From: Paenibacillus sp. R14(2021)
Lineage (GTDB): Bacteria; Bacillota; Bacilli; Paenibacillales; Paenibacillaceae
Assembly: GCF_019431355.1 (NCBI RefSeq)
Contig: NZ_CP080269.1
Location: 1,860,001-1,924,000 of the forward strand
Length of the DNA: 64,000 bases
Direction of reading: 5' to 3'
Positions 18,853 to 27,567 of the stretch are shown piece after piece; the stretch's first letter is position 1; each line of letters opens with the position of its first letter. The notes under the pieces were generated by a model. The model saw nothing but the letters and a program-made list of their open reading frames with translations. It had not been told where the DNA came from and did no database searches. The position numbers were made by a program, and so were the translations under genes.

Positions 18853-19752
18853 TCAGCCTTTGACAGATCCGACCAGCATCCCTTGGACGAAGTAGCGCTG
18901 CACGAACGGATAAATAATGAGCACCGGCAGCGTTGCCACGACAATCAACGAGTATTTCAGAAGCTCGGCCAGCTGCTGGCGTTCGACCTGCTTCATGGCG
19001 TCCATGTTGGAGCTGCCGCTGTTGTTCTGAATGATGATGCTGCGCAGAATCAACTGCAGCGGGTACTTGCTTGCGGTTTTCAAATAAATCAGCGCATCGA
19101 AGTACGCATTCCATTGTCCTACCGCGTACATGATGACGAGTACCGCGATAATCGGCTTGGACAGCGACAACACGACGCTGCGAATGAAGCGGATATCGGT
19201 ACAGCCGTCGATTTCACTTGCTTCTACGAGCTCTGCCGGTATGGACTGCTGGAAGAACGACCTTGCAATGATGACCTGCCACACCCAAACGGCGTTCGGG
19301 ATGATCAGTGCCCAGCGCGTGTCGATCAAGCCCATGCTCTTCACGACCAGATAGGTCGGAATAAGTCCGCCGCTGAACAGCATCGTGAACGTAATGATCA
19401 TCATGATCGCATTGCGCCCAAAGAAGGTCGACCGCGACAGCGGATAAGCCAGCATGATGGTCAACGTAACACTGATCAGCGTACCTGCTGCGGTATACAG
19501 CAAGGAATTGCCGTAACCCGACAAGACTTGCGGGTTTTTGAACAGCGATTCGTAGCCCTTCAGCGAAATATCGACAGGCCACAGCCATACGCGTCCCGAC
19601 GAGACGGCATCCGGGCTGCTGAAGGAGCTGCTAAAGATGTAGATCAATGGATAAAGCACCGCCACCAGCACGAGTGCCAGAATGATGTAAATGACGGTTA
19701 GAAACACTTTATCGCCGGATGATTCTCTGATTTTATTCGTTACCTTAGTCAT
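18853..19752 (-). CDS. Carbohydrate ABC transporter permease (LplC/YtcP-like)
   Basis: 299 residues from ATG at 19752 (MTKVTNK), five bases after GAGGTG; a GTG two codons earlier is the alternative. Six hydrophobic helices, the loop ELVEASEIDGCTDIRFI for ATPase contact and the family-typical end FVQGMLVGSVKG. Follows its partner permease by 15 bases and precedes the binding-protein gene. Confidence 0.92.
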   Translation of the reverse strand: MTKVTNKIRESSGDKVFLTVIYIILALVLVAVLYPLIYIFSSSFSSPDAVSSGRVWLWPVDISLKGYESLFKNPQVLSGYGNSLLYTAAGTLISVTLTIMLAYPLSRSTFFGRNAIMMIITFTMLFSGGLIPTYLVVKSMGLIDTRWALIIPNAVWVWQVIIARSFFQQSIPAELVEASEIDGCTDIRFIRSVVLSLSKPIIAVLVIMYAVGQWNAYFDALIYLKTASKYPLQLILRSIIIQNNSGSSNMDAMKQVERQQLAELLKYSLIVVATLPVLIIYPFVQRYFVQGMLVGSVKG

Positions 19753-19767
19753 GAACACACCTCTTCA

Positions 19768-20691
19768 TTACCAGATGCTGGATTTCAAAAACCGACGTGC
19801 CATTGCGTTTACGGTGAACAACAGCACCAGATTGATGACGGAGTTAAACAGGCCGACTGCCGTGGCAAAGCTGTAGTTCGCATTCAGCAGGCCGATCTGA
19901 TACACGTAAGTCGCGATAATCTCCGAATTGGCGATGTTCAGTTTATTTTGGAGCAGATACACTTTCTCGAAGCCGATTGCCATGACGTTCCCGACGTTTA
20001 GAATCAAGATGATCGAAATCGTCGGCAGAATACCCGGCAAATCGACATTCCATATTTTCTGGAAGCGTGATGCGCCGTCCACCTTGGCGGCCTCATACAG
20101 CGTCGGGTCGACCCCGGACAGCGCGGCCAAATAGATAACGGCTGAATAGCCGGCCGTCTGCCAAATATCGGACCAGACATAAATCGACGAGAACATGCCC
20201 GGACTGCCTAGGAAATTGACGGAATCCAGACCCAAGTGATTCAAGAATACGTTTACAAATCCAAGCCGAGGCGCTAAGAAGAGCATGATGATCGATACCA
20301 TGACGACTGTGGAAATAAAATACGGCGCGAAAGTCACGAGCTGCACGAAGCGCTTGAACTTCTGGGCGCGCACCTCGTTTAACATCAGCGCCAGCAGAAT
20401 CGGAATCGGGAATCCGGCAAGCAGCAGATAGAAGCTGAGCGTAATCGTATTCTTCACGATCGTGCCGAACAACGGATTCTCGAAGAACATTCTAAAGTTG
20501 TAAAGACCAACCCACGGACTGCCCCAGATGCCCTTCGTCACGTAATAGTCTTTGAAGGCTAGAACCGCGTTCAGCATCGGGTAGTATTTGAAAATAATAA
20601 AGAATAAAAACGGCGGTGCGACGACGAGATACAATTGCCAATGTCTTGCGAAACTCTTTCTTGCGCCGAGACGTTTGCCAGCGGCTTCCAA
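19768..20691 (-). CDS. Sugar ABC transporter permease (LplB-like)
   Basis: 307 residues. The start is TTG at 20691, seven bases after AGGAGGGG; there is no ATG that fits this site. Six membrane helices; ATPase-contact loop TLYEAAKVDGASRFQKI. First gene of the permease-permease-binding protein-GH27-GH27-esterase series. A cre-like site at 20727-20740 precedes it. Confidence 0.92.
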   Translation of the reverse strand: MEAAGKRLGARKSFARHWQLYLVVAPPFLFFIIFKYYPMLNAVLAFKDYYVTKGIWGSPWVGLYNFRMFFENPLFGTIVKNTITLSFYLLLAGFPIPILLALMLNEVRAQKFKRFVQLVTFAPYFISTVVMVSIIMLFLAPRLGFVNVFLNHLGLDSVNFLGSPGMFSSIYVWSDIWQTAGYSAVIYLAALSGVDPTLYEAAKVDGASRFQKIWNVDLPGILPTISIILILNVGNVMAIGFEKVYLLQNKLNIANSEIIATYVYQIGLLNANYSFATAVGLFNSVINLVLLFTVNAMARRFLKSSIW

Positions 20692-20726
20692 AAAAATCCC
20701 CTCCTAGTGAATCGAGCCTTGATGTG

Positions 20727-20740
20727 TGACAGCGCTTTCT
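20727..20740 (-). promoter_or_regulatory. cre-like CcpA operator before second permease operon
   Basis: Minus strand AGAAAGCGCTGTCA matches 12 of 14 positions of TGWAAGCGYTWNCA. A TATGAT hexamer (20750-20755) lies 9 bases upstream and could be the -10 box; no good -35 is visible, which fits an activator-dependent promoter. Confidence 0.6.
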
Positions 20741-20875
20741 ACAGGATCGATCATAGGTGATTTTTAGGACCTCAGGGTAGGTACAATTGCGTCTTTCAGC
20801 GTACAGATCTCCCGAAATCCGGGGGACATTTGCGCGTCAAACGGCCATCTGAGCGTTCGCTGCCCGCTGAATGAC

Positions 20876-20910
20876 GCAAAAAAGCCGACCGCGAATACCG
20901 CGGCCGGCCC
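20876..20910 (-). terminator. Terminator after regulator-linked binding-protein gene
   Basis: Arms GCCGACCGCG and CGCGGCCGGC with a 5-base loop, followed by TTTTTT on the minus strand. Ends the 24882-20918 unit before the permease operon. Confidence 0.8.
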
Positions 20911-20917
20911 CCTTGCA

Positions 20918-22570
20918 TTATTTGGAATTTATATCGGATGCCCAACTGTCGTAGGCCTGCTGCATGATGCCTACATATTTTGCCGTTCCAAGTGATTTCA
21001 GCCCATTTACATAGGTGTCCCAATCCTTGTCCAAGTCCAATTCGCCCGTTATGAATTGAATGGCGCTCTGATCGATCATATTTTTGACATTGGTTTGGAT
21101 CATACTCGCTTCGTCGGCATTCGCGGAATCCACCCACACCGCCCACATCGGAAAAAACTCCTTCGGTTCATGGCCCTCGTACAGTTTGGTCGCTTGAAAG
21201 AGCCTTCGTTCATACCCGTTCGGCGCATAAATGTCACTATCCTGCACCCAACTGTTCCTGTAGGCTTTCGGCATATAGAAATGACCCATCCCGCTCCATC
21301 TTGTATTGCGGGGCGGTTCCCCTTCCCTCTCCGGAATACTTACGAATTGAGCAGGAATATTAGGATCGAGTGCCTGCTCCCCTTTAATTGGCTTACGCCA
21401 ATCGATGCCTTCTGTGCCTACTTCAGCCCCTACCTGGCCTTCAGGTGTATAGAGATAATCGGCAATTCGAATGAGCTCGATTCGCTCCGCCAGACTCGCC
21501 TTGTCCGTTATGACGAATTTGGCCCCCGGCGTTATGCCGTCCTGAAAATAAACGGAATACGCTGCATGCGGACCTTGCAGAGGCGGTGCAGGCGCATAAT
21601 CGCTTCCTCGTTTGTTGCCTGGACCCGTATTCACGAAGATCGCTGGGTGCATCGCCGCTCCAGCCCCCAAAATTTGAACGCCTTCATTCTCGCCCAATTG
21701 CTTGAAAGCATCGGCGTTTTGCGTAAACGCCCCTAAATCGATCAGCCCTTCGTCATATAAGGATTTGACATAAGCCAATCCCTCGCGCCAAGCCGGCTTA
21801 TCTGCGGCCAAACTGACTTTTCCGCCATTGACGTCCAGATAGGTGCGATCGTCATCATAGATAAATCCATTCATGAGATAAGGCAGTATGCGTACGCCAT
21901 AATCCTCCGTAGAGCCGCTAAGCGGAATCTCGTCTCTCAAGCCGTTTCCGTTAGGATCATTGTACTTGAACGCGCGAAGCACGGCTTGAAAGTCCTCCGT
22001 CGTCTTCGGCATGTCCAAATGCAGGCTCTTCAACCAGTTGCTGTTTATCCACATTTTGTTGGGAAAGGAGCAATGATAGCATTCGCTGAAGGCGGCCAGT
22101 CCATAAATATTGCCATCCGGCGCCGTATTAAGCGAGCGCAGCTCCGGTTCTTTGGCGAAGGCTTCCTTGATATGCGGCGCATAATGATCGATAAGATCGT
22201 TCAGCGGATAGAAAATCCCCTGTTTGCCGTAGCGAAGAACGTCCGCTTGCGTGAACTGGTCGACGTAGCTTGTCAGGATGTAGGCATCGGGATAATTGCC
22301 GCTCGCCAGTGAAATTTGACGTTTCTCCTTGGCGCCTTCATACGGAATGGTCTGCCAATCAAATGAAACATTGAATTTGTGCTCAAGCGCAAGGGAAAAA
22401 CTGTTCGTTTTTAAATTCTGATCCGTTCCCTGCTGCGCGAAAATACTGATTCGGAGCGGCTTCGCGGCAGGCTTATCCTGCTGCTTGGCGCCATCGCAGG
22501 CAGGAAGCGCCAAGAAGAGGAATGCGCAGAGCGAAATCGCGGTCCAACCTGACCGAATAGGCTTCTTCAA
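20918..22570 (-). CDS. Solute-binding lipoprotein next to AraC/YesS-like regulator
   Basis: 550 residues. Start read as TTG at 22570 (LKKPIRSG), since AAAGGAGG lies six bases upstream; an earlier in-frame TTG at 22588 would overlap the previous stop and precede the ribosome site. Lipobox LPAC, Cys25. The mature part follows the 17022-18734 protein almost residue for residue in several blocks (for example GAKEKRQISLASG and LNDLIDHYAP), so the two are paralogues. It has a terminator after it and no permease of its own in its unit. It could serve the neighbouring permeases for a related sugar, or present ligand to the upstream membrane regulator; both are inference. Confidence 0.87.
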   Translation of the reverse strand: MKKPIRSGWTAISLCAFLFLALPACDGAKQQDKPAAKPLRISIFAQQGTDQNLKTNSFSLALEHKFNVSFDWQTIPYEGAKEKRQISLASGNYPDAYILTSYVDQFTQADVLRYGKQGIFYPLNDLIDHYAPHIKEAFAKEPELRSLNTAPDGNIYGLAAFSECYHCSFPNKMWINSNWLKSLHLDMPKTTEDFQAVLRAFKYNDPNGNGLRDEIPLSGSTEDYGVRILPYLMNGFIYDDDRTYLDVNGGKVSLAADKPAWREGLAYVKSLYDEGLIDLGAFTQNADAFKQLGENEGVQILGAGAAMHPAIFVNTGPGNKRGSDYAPAPPLQGPHAAYSVYFQDGITPGAKFVITDKASLAERIELIRIADYLYTPEGQVGAEVGTEGIDWRKPIKGEQALDPNIPAQFVSIPEREGEPPRNTRWSGMGHFYMPKAYRNSWVQDSDIYAPNGYERRLFQATKLYEGHEPKEFFPMWAVWVDSANADEASMIQTNVKNMIDQSAIQFITGELDLDKDWDTYVNGLKSLGTAKYVGIMQQAYDSWASDINSK

Positions 22571-22584
22571 CGCTAGTCCTCCTT

Positions 22585-24882
22585 TCAACCCTCGGCAGTC
22601 TGCCGGTACGAACTTGGTGAAACGCCAGTGACTCGTTTGAACGCTCTGCGGAACGAATGCGAGCTGTTGTAGCCGACGCGGGAAGAGATTTCATCCACCG
22701 TATATCGGTTTTCCCGCAGCAGTGTAACGGCGTGCTCCATGCGAACTTGCTCTAGATAATCGGACAGGTTGGAGCCGGTCACTTCCTTAAACAGCTGGGA
22801 AATATATTTCTCCGGCCGTTCCACCTGCTCCGCAACCCGGTACAGCGTCAGCTCCGAATCCGAGAAATGCTCGCCGATATAGGCTTTAATGCCTTCGACC
22901 GTTCTCGTATGGCTGTCGTTCTTGCGGCTGACGACAACCGCACACATCGCATCCGCGATATCCTCGATCTCCGTCTGAAAGGTCCGCTTATCGGGCGCTT
23001 GAATCGCAATGATGCGGTCCTTCAACTGCTCGAACATGCCGGATTCCATGAATGTCTTCTGGTCCAGCAGCTTCAGCAGCGAGCCTTTAAGCTCTCCGAC
23101 GAGCTGCTGCCACATCTCGACCGACAACTCGCGCTGCTCGGTATTGAGCGACAGTACGGATCGAACCATGCGCCTCGCCTCGTCCGTTTCACCTGCCCTG
23201 ATCGTCCCGATCAAACGCAGCTCCATATCGAGCGGATAGTAATAGGTTGCGCTCTCCATACTCGTCTCATCATACCAGACCACGCCTTTGCGATCGGCGT
23301 GCAGCGCATGCTCGAGCGTTTGCTTGGCTTGCTCATAAGACACATTGACTTCCGTCTCCGAGCCGAAGAGATCACCGAGCGCTGCCGTGAAGGTAATGCG
23401 GTATTCCGCGAAGGCCTGCCGGGATAACTGCTCCAGCAGCGCGGCGATCTCGCTGCGGCCGAGCCTATTGCCGGTCTCCGCTTCCTTGGAAGCGAACACG
23501 ATGACGATCCGGTCCGAGCCCCAATCGGTCGTAAGCGTAAAGCCGGCAATGTCGAGCAGCGCCTGCTTCAGGATGAGCCTTGCGGCATGCAGCTCGTTCA
23601 GCACCTCTACGCTGTCCATGCCGGAATAACCCTGGACATGCAGGATACACACGTAGCCGGAATTACCATAGATCCCCGTATTCGCTTGTGAAGCCGCTGC
23701 GAATATCTCCTCCCGGGTCTGCAGTTCTCCGGAAATCAACCTTTTCAGGAAGGCATCCCGAATGAGCGGCAGCTGGCGGTGCAGCTCAGACTCCAGCTGA
23801 TTGCTGCTTCGAATCATTTCCGCGATGTTCCCGTGCAGGAAGTCGTATTCATTCCGTTCAGCAGTCTCGACCTTGCCGAACTGCTCCTTCACGACAGACA
23901 CCAGCTTATGGATCGGTACGCTGTTGCGGTAAGCGAGCAGCAGACCGACCAACAGGCCAATAGCAAGCGCAATGCCGGTTATGGTCCATGTCATGATCTT
24001 AATCTGGTTCGCATTCTCCAGCAGCGCATGTCTTGGAATGCCGGAGCGGTAGACCCAGCCGCTCGTCTCCGAACGGATCGTGATGACGAGGTCGTCATCG
24101 TAAAATTGGCTCGTCTTATGCGGATCAAAACTCGCGTCCTTAGCCAGTGCCTTCATATCGGGCAAGCCGGAGCCCTGCGAAGCGATCGCATGGCCGTAGG
24201 CATCACTGATCTGGGTCCATCCGCCGTACTTGTCGGTTATGCCCGTCAATAGGCTCGCAATCGTTTTCTCATCGATAATGACGACGGCTACTGCCGGCGA
24301 GGAGCCGCTGAAGCTGTCCAGCGGGAAGGACTGCATATAGGTAACAACAGAAGTCATTGTCCCTTTGTTGTTGAATTTACGGAGGGGCATAATTTCGCTT
24401 CGGTGCGTTTTGCCCAGAACGGACTGTTTCCATTCCGCGAGCGACTGATCTTCATAACGGAAGCTGTCATAATAATGCTCGGGACGGAAATACGCGGAGC
24501 CCGGCGTCAGGATGACGTTGTAATTGCCCAAGTAAATATAGAATTGCTGCAGAAAATCGTTGGTTTGCCCGAATGTCAGCACGCTGCGAAGCATTTTCCA
24601 TATGCCGTACACATTCGTTTGGTCTCCGGCGCTCTTCTCGTTCATTAAAACATTCAAATCCGGATTAATCGCGAGCTGCCTCGTGAAGCCTTCGACTTCC
24701 GCCATTCGCCGCTCCAACAATTCTTTGCTCTTCTGGAGCTGCATCACGCTGTTCTCGATGGACAGCTTCTCTGTGATTGAAATGGAGGTACGATAAGATA
24801 TGAATCCGGCGATGCTTGGAATAATCAATATGACGATATAAGACACCAGGAAGCTCCTGAACACGCTTGAAAACTTCTTCAT
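22585..24882 (-). CDS. Membrane-bound AraC-family regulator (YesS-like)
   Basis: 765 residues. Membrane helix at 9-31, extracellular sensor domain of about 260 residues, second helix near 293-315 (TWTITGIALAIGLLVGLLLA), a long cytoplasmic region, and a C-terminal AraC domain (about 660-762) with two HTH motifs (YRVAEQVERPEKYISQLFK and EISSRVGYNSSHSFRRAFKR). Size and layout match YesS-type one-protein sensors that bind an extracellular ligand and activate sugar genes. ATG with GGAGGGG four bases upstream. The gene is 14 bases from the following binding-protein gene. A strong cre-like site and an inverted repeat lie upstream. Confidence 0.9.
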   Translation of the reverse strand: MKKFSSVFRSFLVSYIVILIIPSIAGFISYRTSISITEKLSIENSVMQLQKSKELLERRMAEVEGFTRQLAINPDLNVLMNEKSAGDQTNVYGIWKMLRSVLTFGQTNDFLQQFYIYLGNYNVILTPGSAYFRPEHYYDSFRYEDQSLAEWKQSVLGKTHRSEIMPLRKFNNKGTMTSVVTYMQSFPLDSFSGSSPAVAVVIIDEKTIASLLTGITDKYGGWTQISDAYGHAIASQGSGLPDMKALAKDASFDPHKTSQFYDDDLVITIRSETSGWVYRSGIPRHALLENANQIKIMTWTITGIALAIGLLVGLLLAYRNSVPIHKLVSVVKEQFGKVETAERNEYDFLHGNIAEMIRSSNQLESELHRQLPLIRDAFLKRLISGELQTREEIFAAASQANTGIYGNSGYVCILHVQGYSGMDSVEVLNELHAARLILKQALLDIAGFTLTTDWGSDRIVIVFASKEAETGNRLGRSEIAALLEQLSRQAFAEYRITFTAALGDLFGSETEVNVSYEQAKQTLEHALHADRKGVVWYDETSMESATYYYPLDMELRLIGTIRAGETDEARRMVRSVLSLNTEQRELSVEMWQQLVGELKGSLLKLLDQKTFMESGMFEQLKDRIIAIQAPDKRTFQTEIEDIADAMCAVVVSRKNDSHTRTVEGIKAYIGEHFSDSELTLYRVAEQVERPEKYISQLFKEVTGSNLSDYLEQVRMEHAVTLLRENRYTVDEISSRVGYNSSHSFRRAFKRVTGVSPSSYRQTAEG

Positions 24883-24904
24883 CTGACCCCTCCTCCCCCT
24901 TTTT

Positions 24905-24918
24905 TGTTAGCGCTGTCA
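24905..24918 (-). promoter_or_regulatory. cre-like CcpA operator before YesS-like gene
   Basis: Minus strand TGACAGCGCTAACA matches 13 of 14 positions of TGWAAGCGYTWNCA, the best of the cre-like sites here. It is 22 bases upstream of the start at 24882. Confidence 0.7.
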
Positions 24919-24937
24919 CGCTTCTCTCTCTATTATC

Positions 24938-24971
24938 GTACAAAATTCATTTCACCGCACGTGTTTTGTAC
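24938..24971. promoter_or_regulatory. Inverted repeat, possible operator
   Basis: GTACAAAA (24938-24945) and TTTTGTAC (24964-24971) are perfect 8-base arms separated by 18 bases. It abuts a GATAAT hexamer (minus strand, 24932-24937) that may be the -10 box of the YesS-like gene. Confidence 0.35.
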
Positions 24972-24978
24972 AACGGAA

Positions 24979-25010
24979 AAGCAACCGAAGGAAAATTCCC
25001 TCAGTCGCTT
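24979..25010 (-). terminator. Terminator after GH95 gene
   Basis: Long imperfect stem AAGCGACTGAGGGAA / TTCCTTCGGTTGCTT with G-U pairs, then TTCC on the minus strand, about 20 bases past the stop at 25030. Confidence 0.6.
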
Positions 25011-25029
25011 AACTTTCAACGCCATCTAT

Positions 25030-27375
25030 TCAATTAATTCCCTTTTCTGTAACTGTTTCTACCAACATGCCATTGAACTCGCGGCTCTCTCCGCCGTCCA
25101 AACGCAGATCGATGACCGTGCGTCCGTACCGCAGCCGTGTTTCGAGCGGACGATTCGCCTTGACGGTAACGGCCGTGAGGCTGCCGTTCTCCCAAAGCGC
25201 CTCTACCTCGGCGTCCCCGCGCGCGCGAAGTCCGGCGAAGCGGCCGGCCGGCCAGTCCTGTGGAAGTGCCGGCAGGATGTGAATTTCACCGGCATGGCTC
25301 TGGAGCAGCATTTCCGCGAATGCCGCTGCGCCGCCGAAGTTGCCGTCCACGACGAAGATGTCCACCTCCGCCCCGGCGATGCCGGATTTGGAGAACGTCA
25401 GCATATTGTCCAAACAAAGCTGACTGATCAGGTACGTCAAATGCTCGCGGGCTTTGTCACCGTCATGGAGTCTGGCTCTTCCCGCCGCGAACAGGGCAAG
25501 CGTAAACTCCACATCCTCCAAATCTGCGCCCCGCTGCCGGTTATCGAGCGTCTGCCTCGCCGCTGCAGCAAGGGCCGGTGCAGCTTCCGGCGTAATTTCA
25601 CGGCCTGGATACAAGCCGTACAAGTGCGATAAATGCCGATGGTCAGGCTGGGCCTCGCCGTAATCCTTCAGCCATTCCTGCAGCTGACCGCGTCCTCCGA
25701 CCGCGAGCGGCGGGAGCAGGGGAAGCGCCGTCTCCAAGCGTACGCGAAATTCCTCATCCGTTCCCAACCGCACGGAACTCTCGATGCAGAACCCGAATAG
25801 TTCACGAACGAGCATCGTATCCATGACCGAGCCCATGGACATCGTGTATGAAACGGTCTGTTCATCATCCGGATAGAAACTGTTTTCCGGCGAATTGGAC
25901 GGACCCGTAACGAGATGTCCGGTCTCCGGGTGGCAAACCATATAATCGAGGTAGAAAGCTGCGGCCTCCCGCAGAACAGGATAAGCTAAATTACGCAAAA
26001 ACGCGTCGTCCCGGCTAAATTCATAGTGCTCGCGAAGCTGTGCCGCCAGCCACAAGCCGCCGGTTACATTGAGCCCCCATGAATAATGCCAGCCTGGTGC
26101 CGCGAATCCCCAAGCATTCGTGAACACATGGGCCACCCAGCCCTCGCAGCCGTAAAAATCCTGTGCGGCCGTTTTCCCGGCTTCGGCCAGCCGTTCGACA
26201 AAACGAAGCAGCGGCAGATGGCATTCCGCCAGATTACCGGTTTCCGCCGGGTAATAATTCATTTCGGTGTTGACATCCAGATGGAAATCGCAGCTCCATG
26301 CCATGCGTGCCGCTTCCCCGTCATTCCATATGCCCTGCAGATGCATCGGCAGTTTGGAGTCCTCGCGGGAGCCTGCAATCATAAGATATCGGCCGAATTG
26401 ATAGAACAAGGCGTACAGCTGCGGATCTCCTTGACCACCATTTTCGCGCATACGCAGTATTCGCTTGTCGGTTGCCAGATCGTCAGCTTGAAGCATCTCG
26501 GCCCCTGAACCAAGCTCAACGTTTACGCGGCCATACAACTTGCGATAATCCGCAAGATGCCTTGCTTTCAAGCCGTCAAAACCTTTGCGGACCGCGAGAT
26601 CGATTCGCAGCTCCGGTTCTTCCAACCATTGTCCGTCTTCCGTTCTATAGTCTGTTGCGGCAGCGAAATATATGCTCGCTTCATCGGCCAGTTCCACGAC
26701 AATTCGATTGCGATCAATCCGTACGGATCCACCGCTTACGCATACGCGCAGGATGCCTCGGCCATTCACGCCGCATGTTCCGTCGCTGTGCACATGCTCG
26801 GTCGCTCTCCCGTTGAAATGGAGCGAAGCGGCACCTTCGCCGTGTGCATCGGCCCATGCATGAAATGTTTGAGAACGCCCTTCGATATCAATCGCAAAGG
26901 AAAGCGAGCTTGGCCTTTCGCTGCGGATACGAGCCGCGGCGACATTGTCGGCATGCGTTGCGAACATTTCGCGTTCATAACGAACGCCGCCAGAGCTATA
27001 GCCCGTGCGTACGATCGCCTCGGCCACGTTTAATTCCCGGACGAACACTTCCTCTGCATGGTCGAACGTCAATTTCACGTCGCACATCGGCACATTGGTT
27101 CCGAAATTGCCCTTCTCCGGCATCAGCTGCTGCTCAACCAGCCGCTCGCCGTTCGCGTAATCCCCATCAAAGAACAGCTGCCGCATTTCTGCCAAGCCAG
27201 CCTTGCCCTTCGAAAGGCTGATCGTTCGTTCGGCTCTACCAGACCAATAGGTCGTTTCCGTTAAGTGCCAGATCTCAGATTCCGCGCCGCTGCAAACGAC
27301 GGCACCGAGACTTCCATTGCCGATCGGCAGCCCCTGCGTCCAATCCGAAGCTGAACGATCATACCAAATTCTCAT
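25030..27375 (-). CDS. GH95 alpha-L-fucosidase-type glycosidase
   Basis: 781 residues with no signal peptide, so cytoplasmic. The N-terminal domain opens with LPIGNGSLGAVVCSG, typical of GH95. The (alpha/alpha)6 barrel carries NTEMNYYPAETGN (paired Asn residues known to be active-site in GH95), GPSNSPENSF (the Glu being the likely general acid) and VDGNFGGAAAFAEMLLQSH. Characterised members act on alpha-1,2-linked L-fucose, some on L-galactose. ATG start with GGGGAG seven bases upstream. Transcribed alone, divergently from an AraC regulator. A fucosidase in this locus suggests that the imported glycan carries fucose as well as alpha-galactose. Confidence 0.88.
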   Translation of the reverse strand: MRIWYDRSASDWTQGLPIGNGSLGAVVCSGAESEIWHLTETTYWSGRAERTISLSKGKAGLAEMRQLFFDGDYANGERLVEQQLMPEKGNFGTNVPMCDVKLTFDHAEEVFVRELNVAEAIVRTGYSSGGVRYEREMFATHADNVAAARIRSERPSSLSFAIDIEGRSQTFHAWADAHGEGAASLHFNGRATEHVHSDGTCGVNGRGILRVCVSGGSVRIDRNRIVVELADEASIYFAAATDYRTEDGQWLEEPELRIDLAVRKGFDGLKARHLADYRKLYGRVNVELGSGAEMLQADDLATDKRILRMRENGGQGDPQLYALFYQFGRYLMIAGSREDSKLPMHLQGIWNDGEAARMAWSCDFHLDVNTEMNYYPAETGNLAECHLPLLRFVERLAEAGKTAAQDFYGCEGWVAHVFTNAWGFAAPGWHYSWGLNVTGGLWLAAQLREHYEFSRDDAFLRNLAYPVLREAAAFYLDYMVCHPETGHLVTGPSNSPENSFYPDDEQTVSYTMSMGSVMDTMLVRELFGFCIESSVRLGTDEEFRVRLETALPLLPPLAVGGRGQLQEWLKDYGEAQPDHRHLSHLYGLYPGREITPEAAPALAAAARQTLDNRQRGADLEDVEFTLALFAAGRARLHDGDKAREHLTYLISQLCLDNMLTFSKSGIAGAEVDIFVVDGNFGGAAAFAEMLLQSHAGEIHILPALPQDWPAGRFAGLRARGDAEVEALWENGSLTAVTVKANRPLETRLRYGRTVIDLRLDGGESREFNGMLVETVTEKGIN

Positions 27376-27401
27376 TCATGCTCTCCCCTTACTATCCAAG
27401 A

Positions 27402-27416
27402 CGTATTCGCTTCCAC
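27402..27416 (-). promoter_or_regulatory. cre-like site before GH95 gene
   Basis: Minus strand GTGGAAGCGAATACG keeps the core TGNAANCGNWNNC but misses both outer W positions. It lies 26 bases upstream of the GH95 start. Confidence 0.35.
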
Positions 27417-27567
27417 TCTTCGAAAGAAGTTGATGCTTTCATCCGTAAAGAAAGCAGTAACCGTATTTCGAATTTCCTGTGAATATCGTATCATTGAAAG
27501 AGATGCTCGTATTTGGATTCACATCCATGAGTTGACGAATAATCCGGTAACGAAGGGAGCGGCTTCG

